64,000 nucleotides of DNA, from contig OZ241860.1 in NCBI GenBank assembly GCA_965203195.1, positions 496,001-560,000 of the forward strand, in the 5' to 3' direction. Numbering within the stretch: the first letter of the stretch is position 1; each line of letters starts with the position of its first letter. The stretch is from Bin87 sp965203195. Lineage in GTDB: Bacteria; Chloroflexota; Dehalococcoidia; Lucifugimonadales; UBA3495. Both the position numbers and the translations under genes were made by a program. Positions 1-9,774 of the stretch are shown in pieces. The notes below the pieces were generated by a model, which did no database searches, had not been told where the DNA came from, and was given only the letters and a program-made list of their open reading frames with translations.

Positions 1-1
1 T

Positions 2-508
2 ACCGTGTACCGGCTGGCTGAGCAGCAGCAGAGCCGGGGCATCGGCGCCAGCGGCGCTGATGCCGGTCCGCAGCTGCCGGAGCGTATCTATGTCCATGTT
101 ACGGCTTGGACGAGCGAGGTGGACGACCTGGAGCGGGTGCTCCGGGGCAACAGCGCTACCGACAGCAGCGTAATTAAAGACAGCATAGCCAGCGCAGTGG
201 AATCCCAAACGCCATCGACCCTACTGCCGGACATCACCCGTCATCCGACTTTCCGGCACGCTTTCACCGGCGACATCTACCCCAATATGGAACAAAGCCT
301 CAACAAGTCACTCACGATATACGCCGGCGGCGTGTTCGCTGCGGCTGAGACTGCACGCGATATTATGGGTAACCAGTATTTCCCGGATATTCCGGGAAAT
401 ATCATCGTCAAAATCGAGCTTGACGCTCCCGAAAATTATGCGCCGGTTCGTGATTTTCTGGCAGCCAATGATGCTTTCCCCCATGATATAAAGCCAATTG
501 CCTCTTGA
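2..508 (+). CDS. Unknown protein, 5' end outside window
   Basis: The frame is open from the left edge, so the true start lies upstream; the GTG at position 5 is probably internal. The visible 168 residues are mixed alpha/beta in composition, with no signal peptide or membrane segment and no motif I recognise. The C-terminal part is hydrophilic and ends with TGA at 506-508. Nothing downstream is clearly co-transcribed, since the next 750 bases contain only short doubtful frames. I assign no function. Codon use is ordinary for this window and the frame has no interruptions, so I regard it as a genuine partial gene. Confidence 0.6.
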   Translation, partial: TVYRLAEQQQSRGIGASGADAGPQLPERIYVHVTAWTSEVDDLERVLRGNSATDSSVIKDSIASAVESQTPSTLLPDITRHPTFRHAFTGDIYPNMEQSLNKSLTIYAGGVFAAAETARDIMGNQYFPDIPGNIIVKIELDAPENYAPVRDFLAANDAFPHDIKPIAS

Positions 509-1269
509 TTTTACGCAGGAGTGCCGGTGGCGATTATGGACGAATTGCACTCATACCAGAGGGGGCGTTACATTGATCACTACTCTCGGTATTACTATTA
601 GGAGCTACCCCGGCGTCATCGGCGCCCACTCCGAAAGCTTGGCCAGTAGCGCCAGACCGCCGACAAGGAGCTAGAACTCATGGCGCGCTGGCTTGGGATT
701 CCAGCAGTATCGCCAGCGGATGCCGCCATAGCAGTACTTTCGCGATGGCAAGCAGTATTTTGCCCTGGATCAGGGGGCGGCAACTACTACAGCGCGGCTG
801 GCGTATGCCCGGCGGGGCTATTGCTAACTTGCTGTTTGCTGCTGCTGGGGCGGCGGGCGTCGTGTCAGTTCCGGCGGCGGGTGTGTTCGTAGGGGCAGCC
901 GGGGCTGCCGCGGTTGGGCATGGAGTACTATCTGGCCACGCCGGAGCCACCGCCCGGATGGTTCGGCTTGCCCACCACCTGAAAAAGTAGATACCGGCGG
1001 AGGCCGGTGGAGCTCGCGCGTACCCACTTTGGGTTGGCTGCTTGCCACAGCCGGCGACTCCGGGTAAGTATATCGTTCCGATGGTGCGGTGGCGGTGACC
1101 CTAGGTAGGGATTTCTGAAAGTCGGATACCGGATTCATTGATTATGAAATCAGCTCTGAAAAGCGAATCAACACCCTATTTCCGCCACTTGACAGCCATT
1201 TTGCGCAATCGGGATTCTACCTGAGCCCGGCCCGAAAGCCAGTGCCCTCCGGCGTCAAAGCGCAACGCG
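509..1269. other. Intergenic stretch with only short doubtful frames
   Basis: No convincing gene is visible. A 26-codon frame at 521-601 begins with GTG right after CAGGA and is rich in Tyr and Arg. An 81-codon frame at 745-990 encodes an Ala/Gly-rich hydrophobic stretch that could be a membrane hairpin but has no good ribosome site. Competing frames over 680-890 look equally coding-like, which suggests decayed coding DNA rather than a live gene. Positions 1000-1269 show nothing I can name. Confidence 0.3.
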
Positions 1270-1307
1270 GAAAACCAAAAAGGCTGGCGCACAGCCACGC
1301 CAGCCTT
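1270..1307 (-). terminator. Rho-independent terminator of the decayed transposase
   Basis: Positions 1280-1289 (AAGGCTGGCG) pair perfectly with 1298-1307 around an 8-nt loop. On the minus strand the stem is followed by a T-rich run (TTTTTGGTTTT). This is the classic intrinsic terminator layout and lies about 50 bp past the stop of the minus-strand transposase at 1359. Confidence 0.75.
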
Positions 1308-2422
1308 GACACGCCGCAACCGTCCGCAACCAACAGTCGCCGGCCCAAAAGCCTCTGGCTACGCCGCTACTGTTAGGCTGCCATCAGCCGACGACTGCCA
1401 CGCCGATGCTCGCTGCAACTCCAGCAACCCCATGGCCTGCCGCATTATCGCCGTCAGCAATACCCGGGACCGCACCTTCGCCAAGCCACGATAACAGTGC
1501 CGCTCCAGAGCCGACGATCCCTTCCACACCGAATACATCCGCTCCACGCCGCCCCGCATCCCGCTGTAATCCAGCCACTCCCGGCTACCCCGCCGGCACG
1601 GATAGCCGAACAGTCGGACATTCGCCTGCTGGTCCACCCACACCTCATTGTCCTTTACTTGATAGCCCTTAACGCTGCGCCTCACCTTGCGCCGGAGGCA
1701 GTTCCCGCCACCGACCAAGCATTCGTCCGACAACCGATAGACATAGCAACCCGTATCCGCATCGGTACGGACATACTCCAGCGGCGTCCCGTCCGAACAG
1801 GTGGGAACCCCGTCGCCGGTATAAACGCCGTAATGCAACTCGCCCGCCTTCAAATCCCGCTTGTGCAGCACGGGCGCAACGCCCAGATCCAGCAACCGGG
1901 CATAATTACTCCCGGAATCGTAGCCTCGGTCGCCCGCGCAAACCGTCGGACCGAACCAAGCGTAGTCCACTGCGCCCCGGTCAATCAGCTTCTGCAACAA
2001 CGGTGAGTCGTTCCTACTGCCGGTCGTAACCACAATAGCAATCGGCAGCTCCGTTCCCATGTCGCACAGCCTGTGCGCCTGGTAGCAGAATACCCACTGC
2101 TTGCCGCCGGAGGCACTGGCCTGGCTCTTGCGCGTACCAGGACGCCTCCGGGTCGCTGGTCTCCTCCGGTCGGATCCGACGCCGCCACCGGCCACCATTG
2201 CCGGCGGCTACAGCCTGCCGCCGTTCCACTTCATCCTCCTCGGCATAGCCGGCCAGTTCCACATCGGAAACCAGCCGCACGCGCTGGTTTGGGTTGGCAT
2301 GAGTTGGCACCGTAGTGGAATCCACGGCTATGACCGTTCCGAAATCGGGACACGCGCTCTTAATCCGGTCAGTCAAATCAACGAAAAGTTCCGCCAGCGC
2401 ATCGGGGTTGGCAGCGAGCTGC

Positions 2423-2427
2423 TTATA
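2423..2427. repeat. Target-site duplication, left copy
   Basis: TTATA immediately left of the nested IS, matched by TTATA at 3336-3340 on the right. Together with the inverted ends this fixes the insertion boundaries. Confidence 0.75.
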
Positions 2428-3335
2428 ACCATTGGCGCTAGTTAGTGTCAGAGGGTGAATTGGGCAATAGACAGCTGAACGGGTCCCTGCGCATCCGGTT
2501 CTAGTCCATGCCATTGCGCCAGTATGTTAAACCCCGCCACCGCATACGCCAAATGCGCCTCAAAACCCGCCTCCCCGATGACGCTGCTCCTTGAAACCCC
2601 ACTTCACACTCAGCATTGAAAGCGCCGTCTCCACTTTCATCCCCACATTCCACTGCCCACGCCGGCAAATCATCACATTGGCCGGGCCGCCGGCCGCCCG
2701 GTGAAACCCCCAGTCCGCCAGCACAATCATCCGACCATCGTACCGTCGCAGCAGCGGATGAAAAGTCTGGTCGTGAACATTGGCCCCAGCGCAGTCCCAA
2801 GCGCAAATCAGCCGAACCGCTTCACTGCCGCGCAGAACTTGCCGCCGGCGAGCCAGCGCTGATTGGAAATGCCCTTGCGTCCGATTTGTCCGGCGCGGCG
2901 TCCATCCCGGATGGGATGGCGCAGCTCAACGCCGTAACTGTCGGCAATGCCCATCAGAGTAGGGGCGACCGGGAAGCGCCCGGTCCAGTAGCGTTGGGTG
3001 TGCCAGCGGCGGAACCGGCGGGAGCGTTCCGGCAATTGGGGGAACAACTGTCCGTAGTTGTCGCGGAGCCAGGGTAGAAAGCGCGCTGCCGGATCTTTTG
3101 CAGTGAGGCCTTTGACGGCGTAGAGGATGCCGATGGTTATGACTTCGCTGATGGATAGGATGGCCTGGGAGTGGTGGGGCGCGTCGGGGATGGCATTATC
3201 TACTTTGCAAAAGATTTGCGGCGCTAAAATTGGTGATGTTCACGGTGTCTGGTTCCTCCTGTGGGATGTGTGTAGCACACAGGATGCCGGATGCCGTGGG
3301 CATTTTCCACCCGCACTCTAACTAGCGCCAAAGGT
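2428..3335 (-). mobile_element. 908-bp insertion sequence nested in another transposase gene
   Basis: The ends are 18-bp terminal inverted repeats with one mismatch: ACCATTGGCGCTAGTTAG at 2428-2445 and, read inward from the other side, ACCTTTGGCGCTAGTTAG at 3335-3318. The flanks are a perfect 5-bp direct repeat, TTATA, at 2423-2427 and 3336-3340. Precise excision with one repeat copy rejoins the surrounding transposase reading frame. The element carries one minus-strand transposase gene nearly filling it, now frameshifted. Confidence 0.85.
2448..3243 (-). pseudogene. Transposase of the nested IS, frameshifted
   Basis: A GTG start at 3243 follows AGGAGG at good spacing. The translated pieces give a recognisable DDE-type transposase: PTLMGIADSYGVELRHP for the first Asp, MIVLADWGFHRAAGGPAN for the second, and ETALSMLSVKWGFKEQ for the Glu region, ending SIAQFTL. 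At least three frame changes are needed to read it through: soon after the start, near 2800 (before LICAWDCAG), and near 2580 (before EAGFEAHLAYAV). Restored length is about 265 residues, filling the element. With several frameshifts the copy should be inactive unless they are sequencing errors. Confidence 0.75.
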
Positions 3336-3340
3336 TTATA
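3336..3340. repeat. Target-site duplication, right copy
   Basis: TTATA immediately right of the nested IS, the direct repeat of 2423-2427. Confidence 0.75.
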
Positions 3341-3970
3341 CACCTCACAGAAAACCTGCTGGGACGGGATCTTGCCCTCAAAGCCGCACACGGCGCGTAG
3401 CGCCGGATTGTTGCGCAAGTGCCGGATCAGCGCCGCTACGCTGGGCACGGCCACATCAGGATGGGCTACCAGTACAGAGCCCGCACAATGGCCTTGCGGC
3501 GGTAAGCTGGCCGGTCCATAACCCTGCCCTTCGCCGTCTTGGGCTTGCGCGGAAAGAGGCTAGCCACCAGCCATGCGATGTCAATCAATGCCAAGGCCGC
3601 GCAGGCATCTACCAAATCGCCGCCGCCGTCGGCTTGTGCATTTTTCTGCCGTGCTATACTATCGCAAACAATCATCTTGGATTTCGTGGTCCCGGGTGTG
3701 CAACCGAGGCCGTCGGAAGCGCCAACTCCGGCGGTCTCACTCTATTCCAACGCGTCTGACCAAGCAGTCAGAACGCTTGGATAATCATACTATATCAATG
3801 TATCCATAGCAATGGATTTGAGGTAATTCACTCAAGTTTCACGGGGTATATATGCCCCATTTCGCCTTCGGGAACTGGCGCGACAGGCCTTGTCAGCAAG
3901 GTAACCATAGTGGTATGGTAAAAACCAGCAGGCTTTGGCCTGGCCGCCACGCCCCCGAAAGAATGGAACC

Positions 3971-4195
3971 ATGGCTTATGTCAAGATTGACGGCTTTCTG
4001 TGCGAACGTTGTTCCCACCACTGGATCCCCAAGCAGCCGGGCTTGCCGGAGCCTAAGGTCGGCCCCAGGTGCAAGAGTTACCAGTGGAACTCGCCCCGGA
4101 TGCGCCCGCCCAAGGCCGCCCCCTACTGCAACGACCCGGCCCTGGCTCGCAGGTCGACACGGCCGGGGCAGACATCGGCGGCTACTGCAAGCTAA
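3971..4195 (+). CDS. Small zinc-ribbon-like protein
   Basis: This 74-residue protein starts MAYVKIDGFLCERCSHHW and continues with a conserved PKVGPRCKSYQWNSP segment. It resembles the widespread 45-70 residue zinc-ribbon proteins with two CxxC knuckles around a short linker and a following WNxP motif. The first knuckle (CERC) is intact. The second is degenerate: GPRC where the family usually has CPxC, so one zinc ligand is replaced by Gly. The C-terminus beyond about residue 48 looks like unrelated low-complexity read-through. In many genomes such proteins sit next to toxin-like or regulatory genes, but no partner is visible here. It may be a decaying gene between IS debris and the restriction enzyme. 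Confidence 0.5.
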   Translation: MAYVKIDGFLCERCSHHWIPKQPGLPEPKVGPRCKSYQWNSPRMRPPKAAPYCNDPALARRSTRPGQTSAATAS

Positions 4196-4746
4196 CCCGT
4201 CATTATTTCTTTGCTATACTCCCTTGAACTGACAGTTCCGTCCGACTCTGGCGATGTTGCGCAACGCCCGCCCGATTGCGGGCCGCTTCATCCAGCGTAT
4301 AACATCGCGGAACGCCTCGCACTCCCGCCATGGAGGGTGAAACCACAAGCGAAACCCAATCCTCGCTCTTGACGCTTAATGTGGGAGGCGTCAAAAAATC
4401 ATGCCCTGAAGCGAGAGGCCAATTTCTGACGATTCGCCGCCCGGCAAAGCCAGCAGCGGGATTCCGGCCCCAATCCCGGAAGCGCACCCGGAACCAGCCT
4501 GGAAACTGGGCCATCGGCAACGCCGCCCGGCCGGTTGACCGAAGCACAACGCTCTGCTATTTATTATCCCCGCCCAATTCGGAGGTATGACGAAATGCCC
4601 GTGGACCACCACGCGCTCCGCGGCCACCCAAGGCCAACTCCTAACTGAAACTACCCGGTGTTAGCCCGCAATACCGCCTAGCCGTTGCCTACGAATGCGG
4701 GCAACCAGCCGCGCCGGCGGCCAAAATCCACAACCCGGGGGCTATA
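4196..4746. other. Non-coding leader before the type ISP gene
   Basis: No supported gene. A 114-codon frame on the minus strand (4203-4547) has no recognisable motif or ribosome site and I leave it out. The sequence is moderately AT-richer than its surroundings near 4200-4230 and 4550-4570 and may contain the promoter of the restriction gene, but I could not pick a convincing -35/-10 pair. Confidence 0.4.
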
Positions 4747-7700
4747 ATGGCCATCAAAAACTTCCCGGATGTCATTGACGCCATCCGCGCTTCCTCCGAC
4801 AGCGCAGCCGAGCAAGGCCGCCGTTTCGAGGAACTGACCAAGGCCTTCCTGCAACAGGATCCACTGTACGCCAGCCAGTTCGCCCAGGTCTGGAGCTGGG
4901 GCGAGTGGACGGGCAACCAGGGCCGGCATGACACCGGCATCGACCTGGTAGCCGAAAACACCGATGACGGCAAATTCACTGCCATCCAGTGCAAGTTTTA
5001 CTCCCCGAACCACCAAATCGCCAAGCCGGACATCGACACCTTCCTCAGCGCCTCCGGCACCATCGTTTTCTCCCGCCGCATACTGGTCAGCACCACCGAC
5101 CGCTGGAGCCAAAACGCCGAGGACACCCTCAAAGACCAGAGGATTCCCGTGGCCCGCATCGGCATGGACGCCTTTGCGAAATCGTCCATCGACTGGTCGC
5201 AGTACGACATTGGACAGCCGGCGAAAATGACGCCGGGCGCGCCCAAAGCGCCGCGCCCCCACCAGCAGGAAGCCATCGCCGCCGTTCTGGAAAAGTTCCG
5301 GACCCACGACCGCGGCCAGCTGATTATGGCCTGCGGCGCCGGCAAAACCTATACCGCCCTACAGATCGCCGAACAGCAGGTTCCCGCCGGCGGGACAATA
5401 CTGTTCCTGGCGCCGTCCATTACGCTGGTATCGCAGTCCTTGCGGGAGTGGGGCAATGACGCCTCCGTGCCCATGCGGTTCCACGCCGTCTGCTCCGACG
5501 CCAAGGTCGGCAAGACGCGCGCCAGCGATGACAGCAGCGAAATCGCCGCCCACGACCTGGTCAGCCCGGCCACCACCGACCCGGAAACCCTGGCCGCCAA
5601 TGTCGGCAAGGCCCGGACCACGGAACATCGCACCGTCATTTTCAGCACCTACCAGTCCCTGGATGTGGTCATCGCCGCCCAGCGGCAGGGTTTGGGCGCA
5701 ATTGACCTGATCATCTGCGACGAAGCCCACCGCACCACCGGGGTAACGCTGGCCGATACGGACGAATCCGAATTCACCAAAGTCCACCGCAACGAGCACA
5801 TCCGGGCCGACAAACGGCTTTATATGACGGCCACGCCGCGCATCTTTCACCCCGACAGCAAGTCCAAAGCCAAAGACGCCAATGCCCTGCTGACTTCAAT
5901 GGACGACCAGTCCATCTACGGGCCGGAGTTCTATCGCCTCAGCTTCGGGGACGCCGTGGAGCAAGACCTGCTCTGCGACTACCGCGTCCTGATTTTCGGC
6001 GTCAGCGAGGATGCCGTGGCGCGCAATGTGCAGGGCATCCTGGCCAGCGATGACAACACGCTCAACCTGGACGACGCCGCCAAAATCGTGGCCAGCTGGA
6101 ACGCCATCGCCAAGCAAAAAAGCGACTACGAAGATTTCGGCGACGACCCCGAACCCATGCGCCGCGTGGTGGCTTTCGCCAGCCGTATCAACCAGTCGGA
6201 GCAGTTCACCGCCACTTTCAACGCCACCGTCACCGAGTACGCGCGCAATCAGAACATTGACCTTGGCCTCAACTACCTGTCGGAGCACGTGGACGGCCGG
6301 CAGAACGCCCTGGTACGCGCCAACCGGCTGGAATGGCTCAAGGACGCCGGCGCCGGGGACGAGTGCCACATCCTCTCCAACGCCCGCTGCCTCAGCGAGG
6401 GCGTGGACGTGCCGGCCCTGGACGCCGTGCTGTTCCTCACGCCCCGCAGCTCGCAGATTGATGTGGTGCAGGCCGTGGGGCGGGCCATGCGGAAAGCGCC
6501 GGGCAAGAAGTACGGCTATATCATCATTCCCATTGCCGTGAAAGCCGACGGCAACTATGCCCGGTCCATCCGGGACAGCCGCTACCGCGCTACCTGGCAG
6601 GTGTTGCAGGCCCTGAAATCCCACGATGAGGATTTCTACGACACCATCAACCAGTCCGACTTGCAGCAGGGCAAGAAAATCTCGGTGGCAATCTTTGACC
6701 CGCCCGGCGGCCCGCCGCAGCCGCCGGTGGAGCCGACCATTCGCGAACCGCAGCCCATACAAATGCCGCTGCCCGGCGCCGCGATTGAGGAAATCCGCAA
6801 CGCCGTCTATGCCCGCATCGTGGACAGCCTGGCGGACAAGCATTATTACCGGCGCTGGGCCGAGGAAGTCAGCCGCATCAACGAGCAGTACGAAACCCGC
6901 ATTGACGCCCTGCTGGACACCGACAACCCCGAACTGCAAGCCGAGTTCCAGGCTTTCCTGGGCTCCCTGCAACGGGACCTGAACGACGGCATTACCCGGC
7001 AGCACGCCGTCAGTATGCTGGCGCAGCATCTGATTACCAAGCCCATTTTTGACGCCCTCTTTGCCGATTACCGGTTCACCGCCGCCAACCCGGTGTCCCA
7101 GGCGATGGAGCGGATGACCAGCCGGCTGGAACTGGAACACGGCGCCGCCAGTGAAACCAGGGAACTGGAAGGCTTCTACAAAAGCGTCCAGCGCCGCATC
7201 CGCTATGTGGAGAAAGCCGAGGACAAGCAGCGCATCATCGCCGACCTTTACGAGGACTTTTTCAAGGCGGCCCTGCCCAAAGCGGCAGCGTCCCTGGGCA
7301 TCGTGTACACCCCGGTTGAGGCAGTGGATTACATCATCCGCTCCGTTGAGGACATCCTGCAACAGGAGTTCGGCGCCTCCGTGAGCGATGAGGGCATCCA
7401 CATCCTGGATCCCTTTACCGGCACGGGCACTTTCATCCAGCGGCTGCTGGCCAGCGGGCTGCTCCGGCCGGCTGACCTGGCGCGCAAATATACGCAGGAA
7501 CTGCACGCCAACGAGTTCATCCTGCTGGCGTATTACATCGCCGCCATCAACATTGAAACCACCTACCACGAGCTGGCCGGCGCGGCGCAGTACACGCCCT
7601 TTGAGGGCATTGTGCTGACCGACACTTTTGAGAGCGCCGAGTACGGCCCGGTGCCGGCGCTGTCCGCCGACTTTACCCGTCACAACAACGCCCGGCTGGA

Positions 7701-9774
7701 ACGCCAGCAAAAGCAGGACATTCGCGTCATCATCGGCAATCCGCCCTGGTCCATTGGGCAGCAGAGTGAAAATGATGACAACAAAAACCGGGTGTACGAA
7801 ACCCTGCGCCAGCGCATCAGCGACACTTATGCCGCGCGGGCGGCCGGCAAAAACCAGCGCAGCCTGTACGACACCTACATACAAGGCATCCGGTGGGCCT
7901 CCGACCGCATTGCGGACAGCCCCGATGGTGGCATAGTGGCATTCATCACCAACGGGGGCTTCATTGATAGCGACGGCGGCGACGGGCTCCGCAAATGCCT
8001 GGTTCAGGAATTCACCAAGGTCTATTGCTACAATCTGCGCGGGAACGCCCGCACTTCCGGTGAACTCCGCCGGCGCGAAAAGGACAATGTGTTCGGCGGC
8101 GGTACGCAAACCCGGGTCACTATCATCATTCTGGTGAAAAAGCCGGGCGCAACGTGCGACGGCGTAGTCCATTACCGGGACATCGGCGACTACCTGTCGC
8201 GGGAGGCCAAGCTGGAAATCCTGGCTGATTCCAGTCTTGCCACTACCGAGTGGGAAACCATCGTCCCCAATGAACATGGCGACTGGATTAACCAGCGCTC
8301 CGCCGGATTCCAGGATCTGTTTCCCCTGTACGGCGAGGGCGGCGTTTTCAATCGCAACATCCCTGGGATTGTAACGGGACGCGATCCTTGGTGTTACAAT
8401 TTCAGCGAAAGCAAAACTGTTCGGAACTCGGAGGCAATGGTCGCGTTTTACAACAGCCAGGTCAATGTCGCCGAACCCGACACTGATCCGGCCAAGTTCA
8501 GCTGGACGGGAGATCTGCTCCGCAAAGCGCGCAGCGGAGTTGTACTCGCTTACGAACCGGAACGGGTATTCACCGGAGTATTTCGCCCGTTTTGCAAGCA
8601 GAGCGTGTACTTCGAAAGGAATTTCAACGAGCGTGGCGTGCGCCAGTATCCGGTTTATCCGGCCAAGGACGCCGACAACTTGGGCATAGCGGTCAGCGAA
8701 AAGTCCCGGAACTCGCTGATTTCCTGCCTGATGACCGACGTCCTGCCCAACTATTCTTTGTTGGGCGGCACCAGCCAGTACTTGCCGCGCTGGACTTACC
8801 GGGAGGGGAATCTGCTCAGCAAAGACCCGGCGGAGCATTACGACCGGGTGAGCAACATCAGCGCCGCCGCCCTGGCCAAGTTCCGCCGTCATTACGCCGA
8901 TGACGGCATCAGCGAGGACGACCTGTTCTATTACGCTTACGGCGTCCTGCACCATCAGGGCTACCGGCAGCAGTACGCCGCCGACCTGTCCAGGCAGGCG
9001 GCGCGCATCCCGCTGGCCGGCGCGGCGGACGGCTTCCGCAAGTTCGCGCTGGCCGGGCAAGCGCTGGCCGACCTGCATCTGAACTACGAAACCGCCGAAC
9101 CATACCCGCTGACCGAAACCTGGGCCGCCGGCGCCAACCCCGAGGGGCCGGATTTCTACCGGGTCAGCAAAATGCGCTTGGGCAAGCGGGGCAAGGCGGA
9201 CGACCGCAGCGTCATCATCTACAACGGCAGCATCACGCTGTCCGGCATCCCGGAGGAGGCCTGGGAGTACCGCATCGGCCAGTACCCGGCGCTGCGCTGG
9301 CTGTTGGAACGCTACCAGGTGAAAACGGACAAAGACAGCGGCATTGTCAATGACCCCAACGACTGGCGCCTGGAGCAGGGCAACCCGCGCTACATCGTGG
9401 ATTTGGTGAAGCGGGTTACGACGGTCAGCGTTAAGACGATGGAGATAGTGCGGCTGCTGCCGGCTCTGCCCGGCCCGGTCGGCGCGGAGGCATCAGCGGA
9501 CAAGTCAACCTTCCGGCAACTTGCCGAAGATCTGGAACAGAGATCTGTATATGTTTCCAACACCCACTGGATAGTCACAAATCCGGCGTACCGGAAGGTT
9601 GTCAAGATGGGCGATGCGGTGGTGCCCTGGATTCTGGAACGCCTGGAGAGGCATCCGAACTGCTGGCTGCCCGCCCTCCGCAGCATTACCGGCGTCGACC
9701 CGGCGGCGCAAGGAAAGATTCGCGAGGTGATAGCGGAGTGGCTGGAGTGGGGTAAGCGCAATGGCTACGCCTAA
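4747..9774 (+). CDS. Type ISP restriction-modification enzyme with extra C-terminal domain
   Basis: The 1675-residue single polypeptide has the order of type ISP (LlaGI/LlaBIII-like) enzymes: nuclease, helicase-like motor, adenine methyltransferase and target recognition. An Mrr-like nuclease lies at about residues 20-150, with GID66 and QCK81-83. The RecA-like motor has Walker A GAGKT at 197-201, DEAH at 325-328, TATPR at 361-365 and a QAVGRAMRK motif. The N6-adenine methyltransferase has DPFTGTGTF near 888 and NPPW near 998. Such enzymes methylate one strand of their site and cleave DNA after translocation. The frame is intact. The last 90 or so residues (from about 1583, with YRKVVKMGDAVVPWILERL) match a small protein usually encoded alone just before a DUF7689 gene, so this looks like a fusion. 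The downstream DUF7689 gene overlaps the 3' end by 14 bp. Confidence 0.85.
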   Translation: MAIKNFPDVIDAIRASSDSAAEQGRRFEELTKAFLQQDPLYASQFAQVWSWGEWTGNQGRHDTGIDLVAENTDDGKFTAIQCKFYSPNHQIAKPDIDTFLSASGTIVFSRRILVSTTDRWSQNAEDTLKDQRIPVARIGMDAFAKSSIDWSQYDIGQPAKMTPGAPKAPRPHQQEAIAAVLEKFRTHDRGQLIMACGAGKTYTALQIAEQQVPAGGTILFLAPSITLVSQSLREWGNDASVPMRFHAVCSDAKVGKTRASDDSSEIAAHDLVSPATTDPETLAANVGKARTTEHRTVIFSTYQSLDVVIAAQRQGLGAIDLIICDEAHRTTGVTLADTDESEFTKVHRNEHIRADKRLYMTATPRIFHPDSKSKAKDANALLTSMDDQSIYGPEFYRLSFGDAVEQDLLCDYRVLIFGVSEDAVARNVQGILASDDNTLNLDDAAKIVASWNAIAKQKSDYEDFGDDPEPMRRVVAFASRINQSEQFTATFNATVTEYARNQNIDLGLNYLSEHVDGRQNALVRANRLEWLKDAGAGDECHILSNARCLSEGVDVPALDAVLFLTPRSSQIDVVQAVGRAMRKAPGKKYGYIIIPIAVKADGNYARSIRDSRYRATWQVLQALKSHDEDFYDTINQSDLQQGKKISVAIFDPPGGPPQPPVEPTIREPQPIQMPLPGAAIEEIRNAVYARIVDSLADKHYYRRWAEEVSRINEQYETRIDALLDTDNPELQAEFQAFLGSLQRDLNDGITRQHAVSMLAQHLITKPIFDALFADYRFTAANPVSQAMERMTSRLELEHGAASETRELEGFYKSVQRRIRYVEKAEDKQRIIADLYEDFFKAALPKAAASLGIVYTPVEAVDYIIRSVEDILQQEFGASVSDEGIHILDPFTGTGTFIQRLLASGLLRPADLARKYTQELHANEFILLAYYIAAINIETTYHELAGAAQYTPFEGIVLTDTFESAEYGPVPALSADFTRHNNARLERQQKQDIRVIIGNPPWSIGQQSENDDNKNRVYETLRQRISDTYAARAAGKNQRSLYDTYIQGIRWASDRIADSPDGGIVAFITNGGFIDSDGGDGLRKCLVQEFTKVYCYNLRGNARTSGELRRREKDNVFGGGTQTRVTIIILVKKPGATCDGVVHYRDIGDYLSREAKLEILADSSLATTEWETIVPNEHGDWINQRSAGFQDLFPLYGEGGVFNRNIPGIVTGRDPWCYNFSESKTVRNSEAMVAFYNSQVNVAEPDTDPAKFSWTGDLLRKARSGVVLAYEPERVFTGVFRPFCKQSVYFERNFNERGVRQYPVYPAKDADNLGIAVSEKSRNSLISCLMTDVLPNYSLLGGTSQYLPRWTYREGNLLSKDPAEHYDRVSNISAAALAKFRRHYADDGISEDDLFYYAYGVLHHQGYRQQYAADLSRQAARIPLAGAADGFRKFALAGQALADLHLNYETAEPYPLTETWAAGANPEGPDFYRVSKMRLGKRGKADDRSVIIYNGSITLSGIPEEAWEYRIGQYPALRWLLERYQVKTDKDSGIVNDPNDWRLEQGNPRYIVDLVKRVTTVSVKTMEIVRLLPALPGPVGAEASADKSTFRQLAEDLEQRSVYVSNTHWIVTNPAYRKVVKMGDAVVPWILERLERHPNCWLPALRSITGVDPAAQGKIREVIAEWLEWGKRNGYA

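Larger units (their letters stand above)
1359..3675 (-). pseudogene. DDE transposase split by a nested IS
   Basis: The coding DNA is in two blocks, about 3675-3336 and 2427-1359, separated by a complete 908-bp insertion sequence. The first block carries the N-terminal helical region (ALIRHLRNNPALR). The second carries a DDE catalytic core: VIAVDST for the first Asp, VCAGDRGYDS for the second, and SSALERH for the Glu. Removing the inserted element plus one target-duplication copy restores the frame as VYKQLAAN across the junction. Besides the insertion there are frameshifts near 3480 and 2133, so the gene was dead or dying independently of the insertion. I did not resolve the IS family; the organisation resembles IS1182/IS4-type transposases. 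Its own terminal repeats were not found. Confidence 0.75.

Noticed and set aside
680..1138. Small Ala/Gly-rich membrane protein genes
   Set aside because: Overlapping frames on both strands look equally plausible and none has a ribosome site, so no single gene could be supported.
2448..3243. Programmed frameshifting to make the nested IS transposase
   Set aside because: Several frame changes in different places without slippery runs indicate decay, unlike the AAAGGGGG overlap in the IS427-type copies.
5896..9078. A 1060-codon minus-strand frame opposite the type ISP gene
   Set aside because: The sense strand shows all enzyme motifs in order; the antisense product has no recognisable motif and is a high-GC artefact.
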